In this document: positions 1 through 7,494 of the stretch, one piece after another
Layout: each line of letters begins with the position of its first letter
Position numbering within the stretch: position 1 is the stretch's first letter
Source of the DNA: an uncultured Spongiibacteraceae bacterium
GTDB taxonomy: Bacteria > Pseudomonadota > Gammaproteobacteria > Pseudomonadales > CAMLJR01
Length of the DNA stretch: 9,532 bases
Assembly (NCBI GenBank): GCA_946480345.1
Contig: CAMLJR010000120.1
Location: 1 to 9,532 of the forward strand
Reading direction: 5' to 3'
Position numbers and translations under genes: made by a program
The notes under the pieces: generated by a model
The model's input: the letters and a program-made list of their open reading frames with translations, nothing else
Databases searched by the model: none
What the model was told of the DNA's origin: nothing

Positions 1-2
1 AT

Positions 3-1079
3 ATTGTCCTCGACATCGCCAGCGACGCCCCACCAGAGCGTCAGGCAGCGGCGTTGCGCCATGCGTTTCTTATCGCGGAAAAAGAAGCCTGGATGGCCGC
101 GGAGGGGAAAGAGGTTGATTGGACAGTCCTGCAAAGCAAATTGAGCCAAATAATCCAGTTTTATGCCCAGCCAATTCCTGGCGTGAGCGATGGTAATGCT
201 CCGGAAGATGCTGCTTCTAAAACCGCCGGTAATATCGAAGTACTTCACGAGACGATCGAAAATCAGAAACGCCATATCGACAATCTGGAGAAGTTCAAAA
301 AACTATTTTTTGATGCGGATGAAAAATGGCGCTCAGCTAGTGAGCAGGCGGCTGAATATCACCGTGAGTTGATGGAGAAGGGGCGCGTGCTCGGCGCAGG
401 TAATGAGTTCGATACCCTGTTGGAGAAATATAATCAGGTCTATGCCGATTATGGGGCGACGCTTATCCAGCATATCCAGTCAGATCACGAAGGGACTATT
501 GAACGTGGGGGCGAACAACCGAGCGTCGGTCGCATCGTTATCGCCAATCAGGAAGAGATTCAGCGCTTGCGAAATATGGCGGTCGATCAGCATAAGATGA
601 TCGTTCGATTGCGGGATGAGCTCAGCGCAGCAAATTCAGCGGAAGAAAAGGAGCGGGTGATTGCAGAGTTGCATAAGCAACTTGAGCGGCACGAGCGCTT
701 CATTAAAGAGTCTGAATTATGTACCCGCCAGCTTGAAGAGGAGCTTGAGCGCGTTATCGACGACAACCAGTCGTTGAAGCTGAAACTTCTTCAGGTAAAA
801 CAGGAAGCCACCCCGGAGGCGATGGCTGATGTCGAGCAGATGGCAAAGATCATCGAAGACTTCACCGTGCAAAGCAATGAAATGCTCTCCGCTATTGAAG
901 CGCTTGAATCCGAATGTCGCGATTTACGCGCAAAAGTGGCTGTTGGTGGAGCGGACGAGAGTGAGGTCGGTGTGTTGAAGGCTCAGTTGGAGCGGAGCCA
1001 ACAAGAACTGGCGACGTTGAAGGGAGAGCATATCCAATTGGAAGAGCGTTATCTCGAATTAAAAGTGCAGTCTTTGTAA
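3..1079 (+). CDS. Unrecognised soluble coiled-coil protein, 5' end missing
   Basis: I do not recognise this protein. The reading frame is open from the first bases, so the gene is cut by the left edge. A TTG at 54 is only an internal codon candidate, because 17 sense codons precede it. About 358 residues are visible. Counting from that TTG, charged heptad-like helices with many Glu, Lys, Gln and Leu run at about 60-110, 165-250 and 255-341. A shorter Trp-containing segment lies at about 1-40, and a Gly/Pro-rich linker at about 40-60. No signal peptide, membrane segment or nucleotide-binding motif is visible, so a cytoplasmic structural or scaffolding role is the likeliest inference. An unseen N-terminal domain may define its function. 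It ends 65 bases before the L,D-transpeptidase start, on the same strand, with palindromic sequence between them. That it is a real gene is well supported by the long open frame; its function is unknown. Confidence 0.85.
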   Translation: MVLDIASDAPPERQAAALRHAFLIAEKEAWMAAEGKEVDWTVLQSKLSQIIQFYAQPIPGVSDGNAPEDAASKTAGNIEVLHETIENQKRHIDNLEKFKKLFFDADEKWRSASEQAAEYHRELMEKGRVLGAGNEFDTLLEKYNQVYADYGATLIQHIQSDHEGTIERGGEQPSVGRIVIANQEEIQRLRNMAVDQHKMIVRLRDELSAANSAEEKERVIAELHKQLERHERFIKESELCTRQLEEELERVIDDNQSLKLKLLQVKQEATPEAMADVEQMAKIIEDFTVQSNEMLSAIEALESECRDLRAKVAVGGADESEVGVLKAQLERSQQELATLKGEHIQLEERYLELKVQSL

Positions 1080-1082
1080 AGC

Positions 1083-1103
1083 CGGTTGACTCAGTCAACT
1101 GAG
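1083..1103. repeat. Two overlapping palindromes between the coiled-coil gene and the L,D-transpeptidase
   Basis: GTTGACT and AGTCAAC (1085-1099) form a 7-base inverted repeat around one base. CTCAGT and ACTGAG (1090-1103) form a second, overlapping 6-base repeat around CA. Only one of the two can form at a time. TTGACT at 1086-1091 also resembles a -35 box. A weak TATCCT lies 15 bases downstream at 1107-1112, which is short spacing. The site could be an operator over a promoter or a weak terminator for the upstream gene. The downstream TTTT at 1112-1115 is too far from the stem for a standard terminator. Confidence 0.4.
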
Positions 1104-1144
1104 CGATATCCTTTTCATTAGTGTCTTTAGTAGTGGAATGTTTC

Positions 1145-2140
1145 GTGAAAAATTTTATTCGGTCTTACACCAAAGGCTTCGATACCACAGCGGCTTTGCG
1201 GCTTTGCGGCCTCGCGGTTGCGCTCCTTGGTACCTCACAGGGCCATGCGGAAATTTATCCATTGCCCGCGCCTGGAAATGATCTTATCGGCAGCTTGCGT
1301 TCGATTCAGGCTCAGCATGAGGACACACTGATCGATATTGGTCGTCGCTACGATATGGGTTACGACGAAATACGCGCGGCGAATCCTGCGGTTGATTCCT
1401 GGCTGCCGCGAGAGGGCACGACTGTTGTTCTGCCGAGCTTATACATTCTTCCGGCGGGTCCCCGCGAAGGGATCGTCATCAATGTCGCTGAGATGCGGAT
1501 GTATTATTTTCCGAAGCCAAAAAAAGGCGAACCTGCGACGGTCGAAACATTTCCAGTCAGTATCGGTCGAGGCGATTGGAATACGCCGCTCGTGAGCAGT
1601 CGTGTGACTGGCAAGGTTGTGGATCCCAGCTGGACACCACCGAAATCGATTCGCGAGGAACACGCCAGCAATGGCGATCCGTTACCGACAGTAGTGCGCC
1701 CGGGCCCTGACAATCCGCTCGGTAAATATGCGCTGCGGTTGAGCATTCCAAGTTACCTGATTCACGGTACCAACAATGAGTACGGTATCGGCATGCAGGT
1801 AACGCACGGTTGCATGCGCTTATATCCAGAAGACATTGAACGCTTATACCGCACGGTGCCGGTGGGAACGCCTGTGCGCATCGTCAATCAACGTTACAAG
1901 GCGGGTTGGCGGGATGGAGTGCTTTATATGGAGACGCATCCGTCGCTTGAGGGTCCCCATGGTGAAGACGGTCGCGGTAAAACACCTATGGTGGAAGCCC
2001 TGACGAACGCCACCCGCGATGCGCCGAACTACGCAACCAATTGGGAGCAGGTGGATGTGGTCGATTTAGAGGGGACGGGAATACCGACGCCTATTGGTCC
2101 TTCTCGATATGCCGTATCGGAGCCTGTTTCAACGCGCTAA
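1145..2140 (+). CDS. Exported L,D-transpeptidase, LysM plus YkuD (ErfK/YbiS/YcfS/YnhG type)
   Basis: This is a periplasmic L,D-transpeptidase. The family makes 3-3 peptidoglycan cross-links or joins Braun-type lipoprotein to peptidoglycan. GTG at 1145 is preferred as the start because TGGAA lies 6 bases upstream and the product then opens with Lys/Arg, followed by a hydrophobic stretch and a GHA cleavage site near residue 35. An upstream GTG at 1121 would add eight residues and has no visible ribosome site. A LysM-like peptidoglycan-binding segment lies at about 58-97 (DTLIDIGRRY, then AANP). The YkuD domain covers about 109-247, with His207 in IHGT and His221/Cys223 in the catalytic THGCMRL motif. 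The total is 331 residues, normal for the family. The gene converges on the OprI-like lipoprotein gene and shares its terminator. A similar pairing is known from lpp and ynhG in E. coli, so lipoprotein attachment is the favoured role, by inference. Confidence 0.93.
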   Translation: MKNFIRSYTKGFDTTAALRLCGLAVALLGTSQGHAEIYPLPAPGNDLIGSLRSIQAQHEDTLIDIGRRYDMGYDEIRAANPAVDSWLPREGTTVVLPSLYILPAGPREGIVINVAEMRMYYFPKPKKGEPATVETFPVSIGRGDWNTPLVSSRVTGKVVDPSWTPPKSIREEHASNGDPLPTVVRPGPDNPLGKYALRLSIPSYLIHGTNNEYGIGMQVTHGCMRLYPEDIERLYRTVPVGTPVRIVNQRYKAGWRDGVLYMETHPSLEGPHGEDGRGKTPMVEALTNATRDAPNYATNWEQVDVVDLEGTGIPTPIGPSRYAVSEPVSTR

Positions 2141-2155
2141 TGTTTAGCGGAGCAT

Positions 2156-2184
2156 AAAAAAACCCGGCCTGAGCCGGGTTTTTT
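2156..2184. terminator. Bidirectional Rho-independent terminator
   Basis: AACCCGGC (2161-2168) pairs with GCCGGGTT (2173-2180) around a CTGA loop. The stem is flanked by a run of A on the left and six T on the right. Read on + it ends the L,D-transpeptidase transcript; read on - it ends the lipoprotein transcript. The A-T flanks can lengthen the stem on either strand. Confidence 0.95.
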
Positions 2185-2204
2185 CTTGCAACCGGAGGGG
2201 TTGC

Positions 2205-2486
2205 TTATTTGCGCATGGATTTCTTGAATGCGCGGTCGATCTTGGTATTTGCTTCGTCTGCTGCGGTTTTTGCTTCGTTAGCGGTTTGCAGAGCTTGATT
2301 AGCAGTTGCTTGTGCAGCGTCAGCAGATTTCTGTGCGGCAGCAGCAGCAGCTTTTGCATCATCAGCGGTTTTTTGCGCAGCAGCAGAGCTGGCTTTTACT
2401 TCGTCCAATGAAGAGTTGCTTGCGCAACCAGCGGCCAAAGCAACGAATACAGCAAACGGTACAGCTTTCAACAGGTTCTTGTTCAT
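2205..2486 (-). CDS. oprI: OprI/Lpp-like alanine-zipper outer-membrane lipoprotein
   Basis: This is a small, abundant-type outer-membrane lipoprotein of 93 residues before processing. The start is set by ATG at 2486, with AAGGAG at 2495-2500 eight bases upstream; a longer frame beginning at 2519 is not needed. Residues 1-20 form a lipoprotein signal peptide with lipobox LAAGC, so lipid would attach to Cys21. The mature part is almost all helix, rich in Ala. A QKTADDA/QKSADAA repeat recurs at an offset of 14 residues (38-44 and 52-58), as in a trimeric alanine zipper. The C-terminal region (ADEAN, later ending MRK) resembles Pseudomonas OprI, which ends in SRK. A terminal Lys is the residue that Braun lipoprotein uses to bind peptidoglycan covalently. 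L,D-transpeptidase genes lie on both sides. That this protein is actually cross-linked is an inference; the family call is firm. Confidence 0.9.
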   Translation of the reverse strand: MNKNLLKAVPFAVFVALAAGCASNSSLDEVKASSAAAQKTADDAKAAAAAAQKSADAAQATANQALQTANEAKTAADEANTKIDRAFKKSMRK

Positions 2487-2547
2487 CTTTTGGACTCCTT
2501 GAGGGATTGCTAAGCACAACTACTAAGTAAAAGATTTTGTAATCTGC

Positions 2548-2564
2548 CCTCGTCCGCGACGAGG
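2548..2564 (-). other. Stem-loop in the likely 5' leader of the lipoprotein gene
   Basis: CCTCGTC (2548-2554) and GACGAGG (2558-2564) are perfect inverted repeats around CGC. The outermost AAT/ATT (2541-2543 and 2565-2567) can add to the stem with a bulge. It lies 62 to 78 bases upstream of the lipoprotein ATG and no T-run follows it on either strand. A role in stabilising the mRNA is possible but unproven. Confidence 0.5.
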
Positions 2565-2569
2565 ATTAC

Positions 2570-2650
2570 TTCTTACATTACCACCACTTGCGAGCATAAT
2601 TCCAGAGAGCACGCAAAGTTTTTGACATAAATTAAAATTTTTACCATGAC
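2570..2650 (-). promoter_or_regulatory. Probable promoter region of the lipoprotein gene
   Basis: On the - strand, TATGCT (plus positions 2593-2598) is a plausible -10 box. A very A/T-rich tract (about 2622-2645) lies upstream and could act as an UP-like element. No good -35 match sits 17 bases upstream of that -10. Such a promoter would give a leader of about 100 bases containing the stem-loop at 2548-2564. The whole gap between the divergent lipoprotein and small transpeptidase genes (2487-2781, 295 bases) shows no convincing gene. TTGAAA at 2688-2693 is a possible -35 for the rightward gene, with only a poor -10 after it. Confidence 0.3.
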
Positions 2651-2781
2651 GCGTTGGTGAATAAGACCGCAAAGTCGAAGCGGTGCGTTGAAACTCCCCG
2701 TATTGCAGCTAACCTTTGTCGCAAGCAGGCGCTGGTGCGCAGCTGTTTCAATAATTTTAGTGGGCCGATTTGTATCAAATT

Positions 2782-3264
2782 ATGAAATTTATCGCAGCAC
2801 TTTTGTTAATACTTGCGGCATCCATCGCGCATGCAACGCAAAAAGCGGATCTGGTCCTGGTAAAGAAAAGCGAGCGTAAGCTCTTTTTAATCAGTGGAGG
2901 ACAGCCATTTCGCGAGTATCGTGTGGCGTTTGGGCCTAAACCGCGTGGCCCGAAGCTCGCCGCCGGCGATGAGCGCACCCCCGAAGGCGAGTACGTGCTC
3001 GACCGTAAAAATGAAAAGAGTGCCTTCTACAAATCGATACGTATTTCTTATCCCAACGATACCGATCGCGAACGTGCGGAACGATTGGGTTTGCAGCCGG
3101 GCGGATCAATCATGATTCATGGCCAGCCGAACGATCGTCCATGGCCTGAAGAGGTTTCGCAGACGTTCAATTGGACAAACGGCTGCATCGCAGTAACGGA
3201 TTTACAGATGGATGAAATTTGGGAGGCGATTGATGTAGGAACGCCGATCAGGATTCAGCCCTGA
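2782..3264 (+). CDS. Small exported L,D-transpeptidase family protein (YkuD domain)
   Basis: The protein has 160 residues and probably modifies peptidoglycan in the periplasm. ATG at 2782 gives a compact signal peptide (MKF, a hydrophobic run, then AHA near residue 17). The frame opens upstream at TTG 2770, which would only lengthen the signal peptide. No clear ribosome site is visible for either start, so expression may be weak or the leader unusual. The YkuD fold covers nearly all of the mature protein: TPEGEY at about 66-71, IHG with His113, and TNGCIAV with the presumed catalytic Cys135. The usual Ser/Thr-His-Gly-Cys is replaced by Thr-Asn-Gly-Cys, as I recall for a branch of small YkuD proteins close to YafK. 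There is no LysM domain. It is transcribed away from the lipoprotein gene and converges on fdxA. The family call is good; the substrate is unknown. Confidence 0.88.
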   Translation: MKFIAALLLILAASIAHATQKADLVLVKKSERKLFLISGGQPFREYRVAFGPKPRGPKLAAGDERTPEGEYVLDRKNEKSAFYKSIRISYPNDTDRERAERLGLQPGGSIMIHGQPNDRPWPEEVSQTFNWTNGCIAVTDLQMDEIWEAIDVGTPIRIQP

Positions 3265-3269
3265 TCGGC
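3243..3269. terminator. Strong hairpin at the convergent ends of the small transpeptidase and fdxA, no U-tract
   Basis: GCCGATCAGG (3243-3252) pairs perfectly with CCTGATCGGC (3260-3269) around a 7-base loop. The 3' arm contains the transpeptidase stop codon. It sits where two convergent genes end (3264 and 3280), which suits a bidirectional transcript end. No T-run follows on either strand, so it may act as an mRNA 3' end stabiliser or pause site rather than as a classical intrinsic terminator. Confidence 0.5.
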
Positions 3270-3279
3270 TTGAAGTCAC

Positions 3280-3603
3280 TTAGCGTTCGAGAAGTTTGAT
3301 TTTGTTCGGGACACCATCCCATTCTTCTGCATCGGGCGGTGACGGTTTTTTCTCGGTAAGGTTTGGCCAGACTTCTGCCAGTTCCGCATTCAGTGCCAAA
3401 AATTGCTGCTGATCTTCTGGAAGCTCATCTTCAGAAAAAATCGCATCGACCGGGCACTCGGGTTCACACAGCGCGCAATCGATACACTCATCCGGATGAA
3501 TGACGAGAAAATTCGGACCTTCATAAAAACAATCGACCGGACAGACTTCCACGCAATCCGTGTGTTTGCATTTGATGCAGTTTTCGCCGACTACAAAGGT
3601 CAT
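3280..3603 (-). CDS. fdxA: Seven-iron ferredoxin (3Fe-4S plus 4Fe-4S)
   Basis: This is a soluble low-potential electron carrier of 107 residues, matching the family length. Cysteines at 9, 12, 17, 21, 25, 40, 43, 46 and 50 fall in the pattern of Azotobacter vinelandii ferredoxin I. By that alignment Cys9, Cys17 and Cys50 hold the 3Fe-4S cluster, and Cys21, Cys40, Cys43 and Cys46 the 4Fe-4S cluster. Cys12 and Cys25 would be the non-ligand cysteines. The C-terminal extension ends LLER, as in that family. ATG at 3603 follows GAGAGA at a 9-base gap. The gene starts 51 bases after the mutS stop on the same strand with no terminator visible between them, so it can be read from mutS. The same mutS-fdxA order is known in Pseudomonas. 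Its partner enzyme is not shown by the sequence; roles in redox homeostasis are inferred. Confidence 0.97.
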   Translation of the reverse strand: MTFVVGENCIKCKHTDCVEVCPVDCFYEGPNFLVIHPDECIDCALCEPECPVDAIFSEDELPEDQQQFLALNAELAEVWPNLTEKKPSPPDAEEWDGVPNKIKLLER

Positions 3604-3654
3604 TTCAACAGATCTCTCGGAAAATGAAACGGCGCGCAGTTTAGCATCTGCCCC

Positions 3655-6240
3655 TCACTCCACCAAACCTTTCAATTCATAGATCAAGTCGAGCGCTTGC
3701 CGTGCCGTCAGTGTGTCCGGATCGGTTTCACGTAATTGTTCGATCGCCGGATGTGGCGCTGCGGCCGAAAATAAATCCGGCTGTAACGGTGAGGGAGCCG
3801 CGATGCTGATGGCTTTTGATTGTTCGCCTTCGAGCTCGGCGAGTTTGCGCTTTGCCGATGCGATTACCGGTCCCGGGATGCCGGCCAGCTTGGCCACCTG
3901 TAAACCGTAGCTGCGATTGGCGGGTCCTTCCTGAATTGTATGCAAAAATACGATGTGATCGTTGTATTCGGTCGCATCGAGATGCACGTTGACTGCCTGC
4001 GGGAATTGCTCGGGTAACTGCGTCAATTCGAAATAATGCGTTGCGAATAATGTGAACGCCCGCAATTTGCTGGTGAGATACACCGCTGCGGCCCAGGCCA
4101 GCGAAAGCCCGTCGAAGGTCGATGTGCCGCGTCCGATTTCGTCCATCAATACGAGGCTGCGCGCGGTTGCGTTATGCAGAATATTCGCGGTCTCGGTCAT
4201 TTCCACCATGAACGTCGAACGGCCGCCGGCGAGATCGTCCGACGAGCCAATGCGCGTGAAAATCTGATCGACAATTCCAATACGCGCGCTTTTCGCCGGT
4301 ACATAGCTACCGATATGAGCGAGTAAAACGATCAAGGCTGTCTGGCGCATATAAGTTGATTTACCGCCCATATTCGGGCCGGTGACGATCAACATGCGAC
4401 GCTCGCTGTGGAATAGCACATCGTTTGGAATGAAAGGAGCGTCGAGCACCTGTTCGACGACGAGATGACGACCCTCGCGAATCTCCAGAATTTCATCCTC
4501 AAGCAATTCCGGCAGACAAAGATTTAACGCATCCGCGCGTTCCGCGAGCGTGCTTAATACATCGAGTTCGGCGATTGCCGCCGCGCTGTCCTGCAATGCG
4601 ATTAATTCAGCGTTCAACTGTTCAAGTAAGTCTTCGTAGATCGCTTTTTCACGCGCTAGCGCACGGCTCTTCGCCGACAGCGCTTTATCTTCAAAGCTTT
4701 TCAGCTCGGGTGTGATGTAGCGCTCGGCGTTCTTCAGCGTTTGCCGCCGAATGTAATCGACGGGCGCCTGCTCGGATTGGCCGCGGCTGATTTCGATGTA
4801 ATACCCGTGAATGCGGTTATAGCCGACCTTCAAGGTGCTGATGCCAGTGCGTGTGCGCTCGCGTGTTTCCAGATCGACCAGGTAATCGCCGGCGTTGGTG
4901 CTGATATTGCGCAGCTCGTCGAGCTCGGCGTCGAAGCCTGTTGCGATCACGCCGCCGTCGCGAATCACCATCGGCGGGTTTTCGGTCACCGCCCGCGCGA
5001 GCAGTTGCGCCAAATGAGGAAATTCGCTGATCGTCTCGGCCAGTTTCGCAATGAGGGGCGATTCAACTGCCCGCGCCGTCGTCTGCAGCGCAGGCAGACT
5101 TGCTAATGCCATTTGCAGGCGCGTCAGATCGCGTGGCCGTGCCGAGCGCAATGCGACGCGAGCGAGAATACGCTCGACATCGCCGATGGGTTGCAACGCA
5201 TTGCGCACCGCTTCGAAACGATAATCGCAGAGCAGCGCTTTGATAGCCTGCTGCCGCTGATCGAGGATCAAGCGATTGCACAACGGGCGATTCAACCAGC
5301 GTCGCAACAGCCGACTTCCCATCGCCGATCGCGTTTTGTCGAACACCCACATCAGCGTGTGCTCGGCACCGCCGTTCAAATTGGTATCGAGTTCGAGATT
5401 CCGACGTGTAGACGCATCGAGCACAACGCTGTCTTCGCGACGCTCGTGCATCAGCGCGCGAATATGCGGCAGCGCCGTGCGCTGCGTTTCGCGCGCGTAT
5501 TGCAACAGGCATCCCGCTGCTGAGATGGCGATATGTAGATGTGCACAGCCAAATCCCTGCAAATCCTTGGTATTGAACTGCTGGGTTAGCAGGCGTTGCG
5601 CAGTTTCCGGTTCGAACTCCCAAATCGGCCTGCGCCGCACGCCGTTGCGCGCAAGAATTTCGGGATGATCGATGCTGTCTTCCAGCAACAGTTCGGCAGG
5701 AGCGAGCCGCTGCAATTCGGCGAGCGTTGCATCGATGCCTTTGACTTCGAAAACGAGAAACCGGCCACTGCCGATATCGAGCGTCGCGAAGCCGAAGTTG
5801 TCGCCGTTGCGGTGCAGCGCAACCAGCAAGTTATCGCGATGCTCGTCGAGGAATGCTTCGTCGCTAACGGTACCGGGCGTTACGACGCGAACGACTTTGC
5901 GTTCGACAGGACCCTTGCTGGTCTCCGGATCGCCAATCTGCTCGGCAATGGCGACGGATTGACCGGCGCGGACCAGCTTCGCTAGATAGCCATCGGCGGC
6001 ATGAAACGGAATGCCGGCCATGGGAATTGGTTCGCCTGCGGATTTGCCGCGAGCGGTCAGCGTGATATCGAGTAGCGCCGCCGCTTTTTTCGCATCGTCG
6101 AAAAACAATTCATAGAAATCGCCCATCCGATAGAACAACAATTCATGCGGATGCTGCGCTTTGATTTTGAGAAATTGCTGCATCATCGGCGTATGCAGCT
6201 CTAGCCCGGCATCGGTGTCCGGGGCTTGAATCGAGGTCAT
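3655..6240 (-). CDS. mutS: DNA mismatch repair protein MutS
   Basis: MutS binds mismatches and small loops and, with MutL, starts post-replicative repair. The protein has 861 residues, close to the 853 of E. coli. ATG at 6240 is chosen because AAGG lies 8 bases upstream and the MutS N-terminus begins there; the frame stays open to 6360 but that extension has no family similarity that I can see. The mismatch-reading FYE motif is at 42-44 (Phe42, Glu44). In the C-terminal ATPase the Walker A motif is GPNMGGKST (621-629), Walker B is LVLMDE (696-701), [11 protein letters not shown] follows, and THY lies at 734-736. QPDLF at 820-824 matches a beta-clamp binding motif. The last 25 residues match the tetramer-forming helices ([17 protein letters not shown]). 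All key residues are present, so the gene looks intact. It is divergent from recA and followed by fdxA. Confidence 0.98.
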   Translation of the reverse strand: MTSIQAPDTDAGLELHTPMMQQFLKIKAQHPHELLFYRMGDFYELFFDDAKKAAALLDITLTARGKSAGEPIPMAGIPFHAADGYLAKLVRAGQSVAIAEQIGDPETSKGPVERKVVRVVTPGTVSDEAFLDEHRDNLLVALHRNGDNFGFATLDIGSGRFLVFEVKGIDATLAELQRLAPAELLLEDSIDHPEILARNGVRRRPIWEFEPETAQRLLTQQFNTKDLQGFGCAHLHIAISAAGCLLQYARETQRTALPHIRALMHERREDSVVLDASTRRNLELDTNLNGGAEHTLMWVFDKTRSAMGSRLLRRWLNRPLCNRLILDQRQQAIKALLCDYRFEAVRNALQPIGDVERILARVALRSARPRDLTRLQMALASLPALQTTARAVESPLIAKLAETISEFPHLAQLLARAVTENPPMVIRDGGVIATGFDAELDELRNISTNAGDYLVDLETRERTRTGISTLKVGYNRIHGYYIEISRGQSEQAPVDYIRRQTLKNAERYITPELKSFEDKALSAKSRALAREKAIYEDLLEQLNAELIALQDSAAAIAELDVLSTLAERADALNLCLPELLEDEILEIREGRHLVVEQVLDAPFIPNDVLFHSERRMLIVTGPNMGGKSTYMRQTALIVLLAHIGSYVPAKSARIGIVDQIFTRIGSSDDLAGGRSTFMVEMTETANILHNATARSLVLMDEIGRGTSTFDGLSLAWAAAVYLTSKLRAFTLFATHYFELTQLPEQFPQAVNVHLDATEYNDHIVFLHTIQEGPANRSYGLQVAKLAGIPGPVIASAKRKLAELEGEQSKAISIAAPSPLQPDLFSAAAPHPAIEQLRETDPDTLTARQALDLIYELKGLVE

Positions 6241-6279
6241 TGCGACAACCTTGCGGCGCGAAAAAAGGACGGTGTATGA

Positions 6280-6298
6280 GCACGAGCGGGCGATTGTA
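6280..6298 (-). promoter_or_regulatory. Possible mutS promoter (-10 region)
   Basis: On the - strand TACAAT (plus 6293-6298) is a good -10 match, lying about 53 bases upstream of the mutS ATG. The best upstream -35 is a poor TTGGCC at a wide 19-base spacing. This would place the transcript start near 6286 and give a leader of about 46 bases. Confidence 0.35.
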
Positions 6299-6371
6299 AG
6301 GCATCGGCTGTCGCATCGGCCAATCGACATTTGGCGGCTGGCGAACGCGACACATATCAAAAATATTCCGC

Positions 6372-6407
6372 CGAATACTGTTCATTCATACAGTAATTTG
6401 GTTTAAT
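6372..6407 (+). promoter_or_regulatory. recA: recA promoter overlapping the LexA box
   Basis: Two placements are possible. By analogy with E. coli recA, CGAATA (6372-6377) and TAATTT (6394-6399) flank the LexA core with a 16-base spacer. Alternatively TTTAAT (6402-6407) is the -10, with TGTTCA (6379-6384) 17 bases upstream. In both cases the LexA site covers promoter elements, so repression by occlusion is the simple reading. Confidence 0.6.
6376..6395. promoter_or_regulatory. LexA (SOS) box controlling recA
   Basis: TACTGTTCATTCATACAGTA has the CTG, ten bases, CAG spacing and the flanking TA of the E. coli/Pseudomonas LexA consensus. It lies 56 bases upstream of the recA ATG, as expected for an SOS operator that blocks the promoter until RecA filaments trigger LexA cleavage. 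It also lies 136 bases upstream of mutS; there is no evidence that it controls that gene. Confidence 0.95.
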
Positions 6408-6451
6408 CGCTGCCGAATCAATTTTCAGCTCCCAGCGCGAGGATCACCCGG

Positions 6452-7489
6452 ATGGACGACAACAAACAAAAAGCATTGAGCGCGGCTCTTTCGCAAATCG
6501 AACGCCAATTCGGCAAGGGCACCGTGATGCGCATGGGCGATCACACGCAAACTGCCATTCCCGTTATCTCTACAGGTTCGCTTGGCCTCGATATCGCGCT
6601 GGGTGTGGGTGGATTGCCACGCGGACGTATCGTCGAAATCTATGGTCCGGAGTCGTCAGGCAAAACCACGCTGACGCTGTCGGTCATTGCGCAGGCACAG
6701 AAGATGGGCGGTACCGCCGCCTTCATCGATGCCGAACATGCGCTCGATCCGATTTATGCCGAGAAGCTCGGCGTTAACATTGACGATCTGATCGTGTCGC
6801 AGCCCGATACCGGCGAACAAGCACTCGAAGTAGCGGAAATGCTGGTGCGCTCTGGTGCCGTCGAAGTGCTGGTCATCGATTCGGTCGCTGCGCTGGTTCC
6901 GAAAGCGGAAATCGAAGGCGAGATGGGCGATTCGCATGTGGGCTTGCAGGCTCGCCTGCTTAGCCAGGCAATGCGCAAGCTGACCGGTACGATTAAGCAA
7001 ACGAACTGCCTGGTGATTTTCATCAATCAGATTCGGATGAAGATCGGCGTGATGTTCGGCAACCCGGAGACCACGACTGGCGGTAATGCACTGAAGTTCT
7101 ATTCGTCAGTTCGTCTCGATATTCGTCGCACTGGCGCCGTGAAAGAGGGCGAAGAGGTGACTGGCTCGGAAACCCGCGTCAAAGTGGTTAAAAACAAAGT
7201 GGCGCCACCGTTTCGTCAAGCCGAATTCCAGATCATGTATGGCAAAGGCATTTACCGGATGGGTGAGGTCATCGATCTCGGGGTTAAGTTGAATCTGATC
7301 GACAAATCCGGTGCGTGGTATGCGTACAAGGGCGACAAGATCGGTCAAGGCAAGGCGAACGCCGCGAAGTTCCTCGAAGAAAACCCGCAAATCAGCGAAG
7401 TCATCGAAGCGAATATTCGCAGTGAATTGTTGAACTCGCCGTTGCCTCCCGTCACTGAAAAATCCGCTGAAATGGAAACCGAAGAATAG
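6452..7489 (+). CDS. recA: Recombinase RecA
   Basis: RecA forms ATP-dependent filaments on single-stranded DNA, pairs homologous strands and stimulates LexA self-cleavage. The protein has 345 residues, within the normal range of about 345-355. ATG at 6452 follows GAGGA (6439-6443) by 8 bases. Walker A is GPESSGKTT (65-73), the catalytic glutamate is Glu95 in DAEHALDP, and Walker B is VLVIDS (139-144). Loop L2 is at about 192-211 ([20 protein letters not shown]). The acidic tail ends METEE. The LexA box just upstream indicates SOS control. recX starts 5 bases after the stop, so the two are very probably co-transcribed. No cinA gene precedes it, unlike the arrangement I recall from Pseudomonas. 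Confidence 0.99.
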   Translation: MDDNKQKALSAALSQIERQFGKGTVMRMGDHTQTAIPVISTGSLGLDIALGVGGLPRGRIVEIYGPESSGKTTLTLSVIAQAQKMGGTAAFIDAEHALDPIYAEKLGVNIDDLIVSQPDTGEQALEVAEMLVRSGAVEVLVIDSVAALVPKAEIEGEMGDSHVGLQARLLSQAMRKLTGTIKQTNCLVIFINQIRMKIGVMFGNPETTTGGNALKFYSSVRLDIRRTGAVKEGEEVTGSETRVKVVKNKVAPPFRQAEFQIMYGKGIYRMGEVIDLGVKLNLIDKSGAWYAYKGDKIGQGKANAAKFLEENPQISEVIEANIRSELLNSPLPPVTEKSAEMETEE

Positions 7490-7494
7490 CGGGC

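Noticed and set aside
1121..1144. Earlier GTG start for the LysM-YkuD transpeptidase
   Set aside because: No ribosome site precedes it and it puts extra residues in front of a normal signal peptide. It remains possible.
2622..2650. TTGACA on the + strand as a promoter for the small transpeptidase
   Set aside because: No acceptable -10 box lies 15 to 18 bases downstream, and the region fits better as A/T-rich sequence upstream of the lipoprotein promoter.
4741..5985. Several open frames on both strands within mutS
   Set aside because: They are shadows of a fully conserved MutS frame, with no domain or ribosome site of their own.
6241..6360. N-terminal extension of mutS by 40 residues
   Set aside because: It has no family similarity that I can see, a good ribosome site serves the ATG at 6240, and a likely promoter -10 box lies inside the extension.
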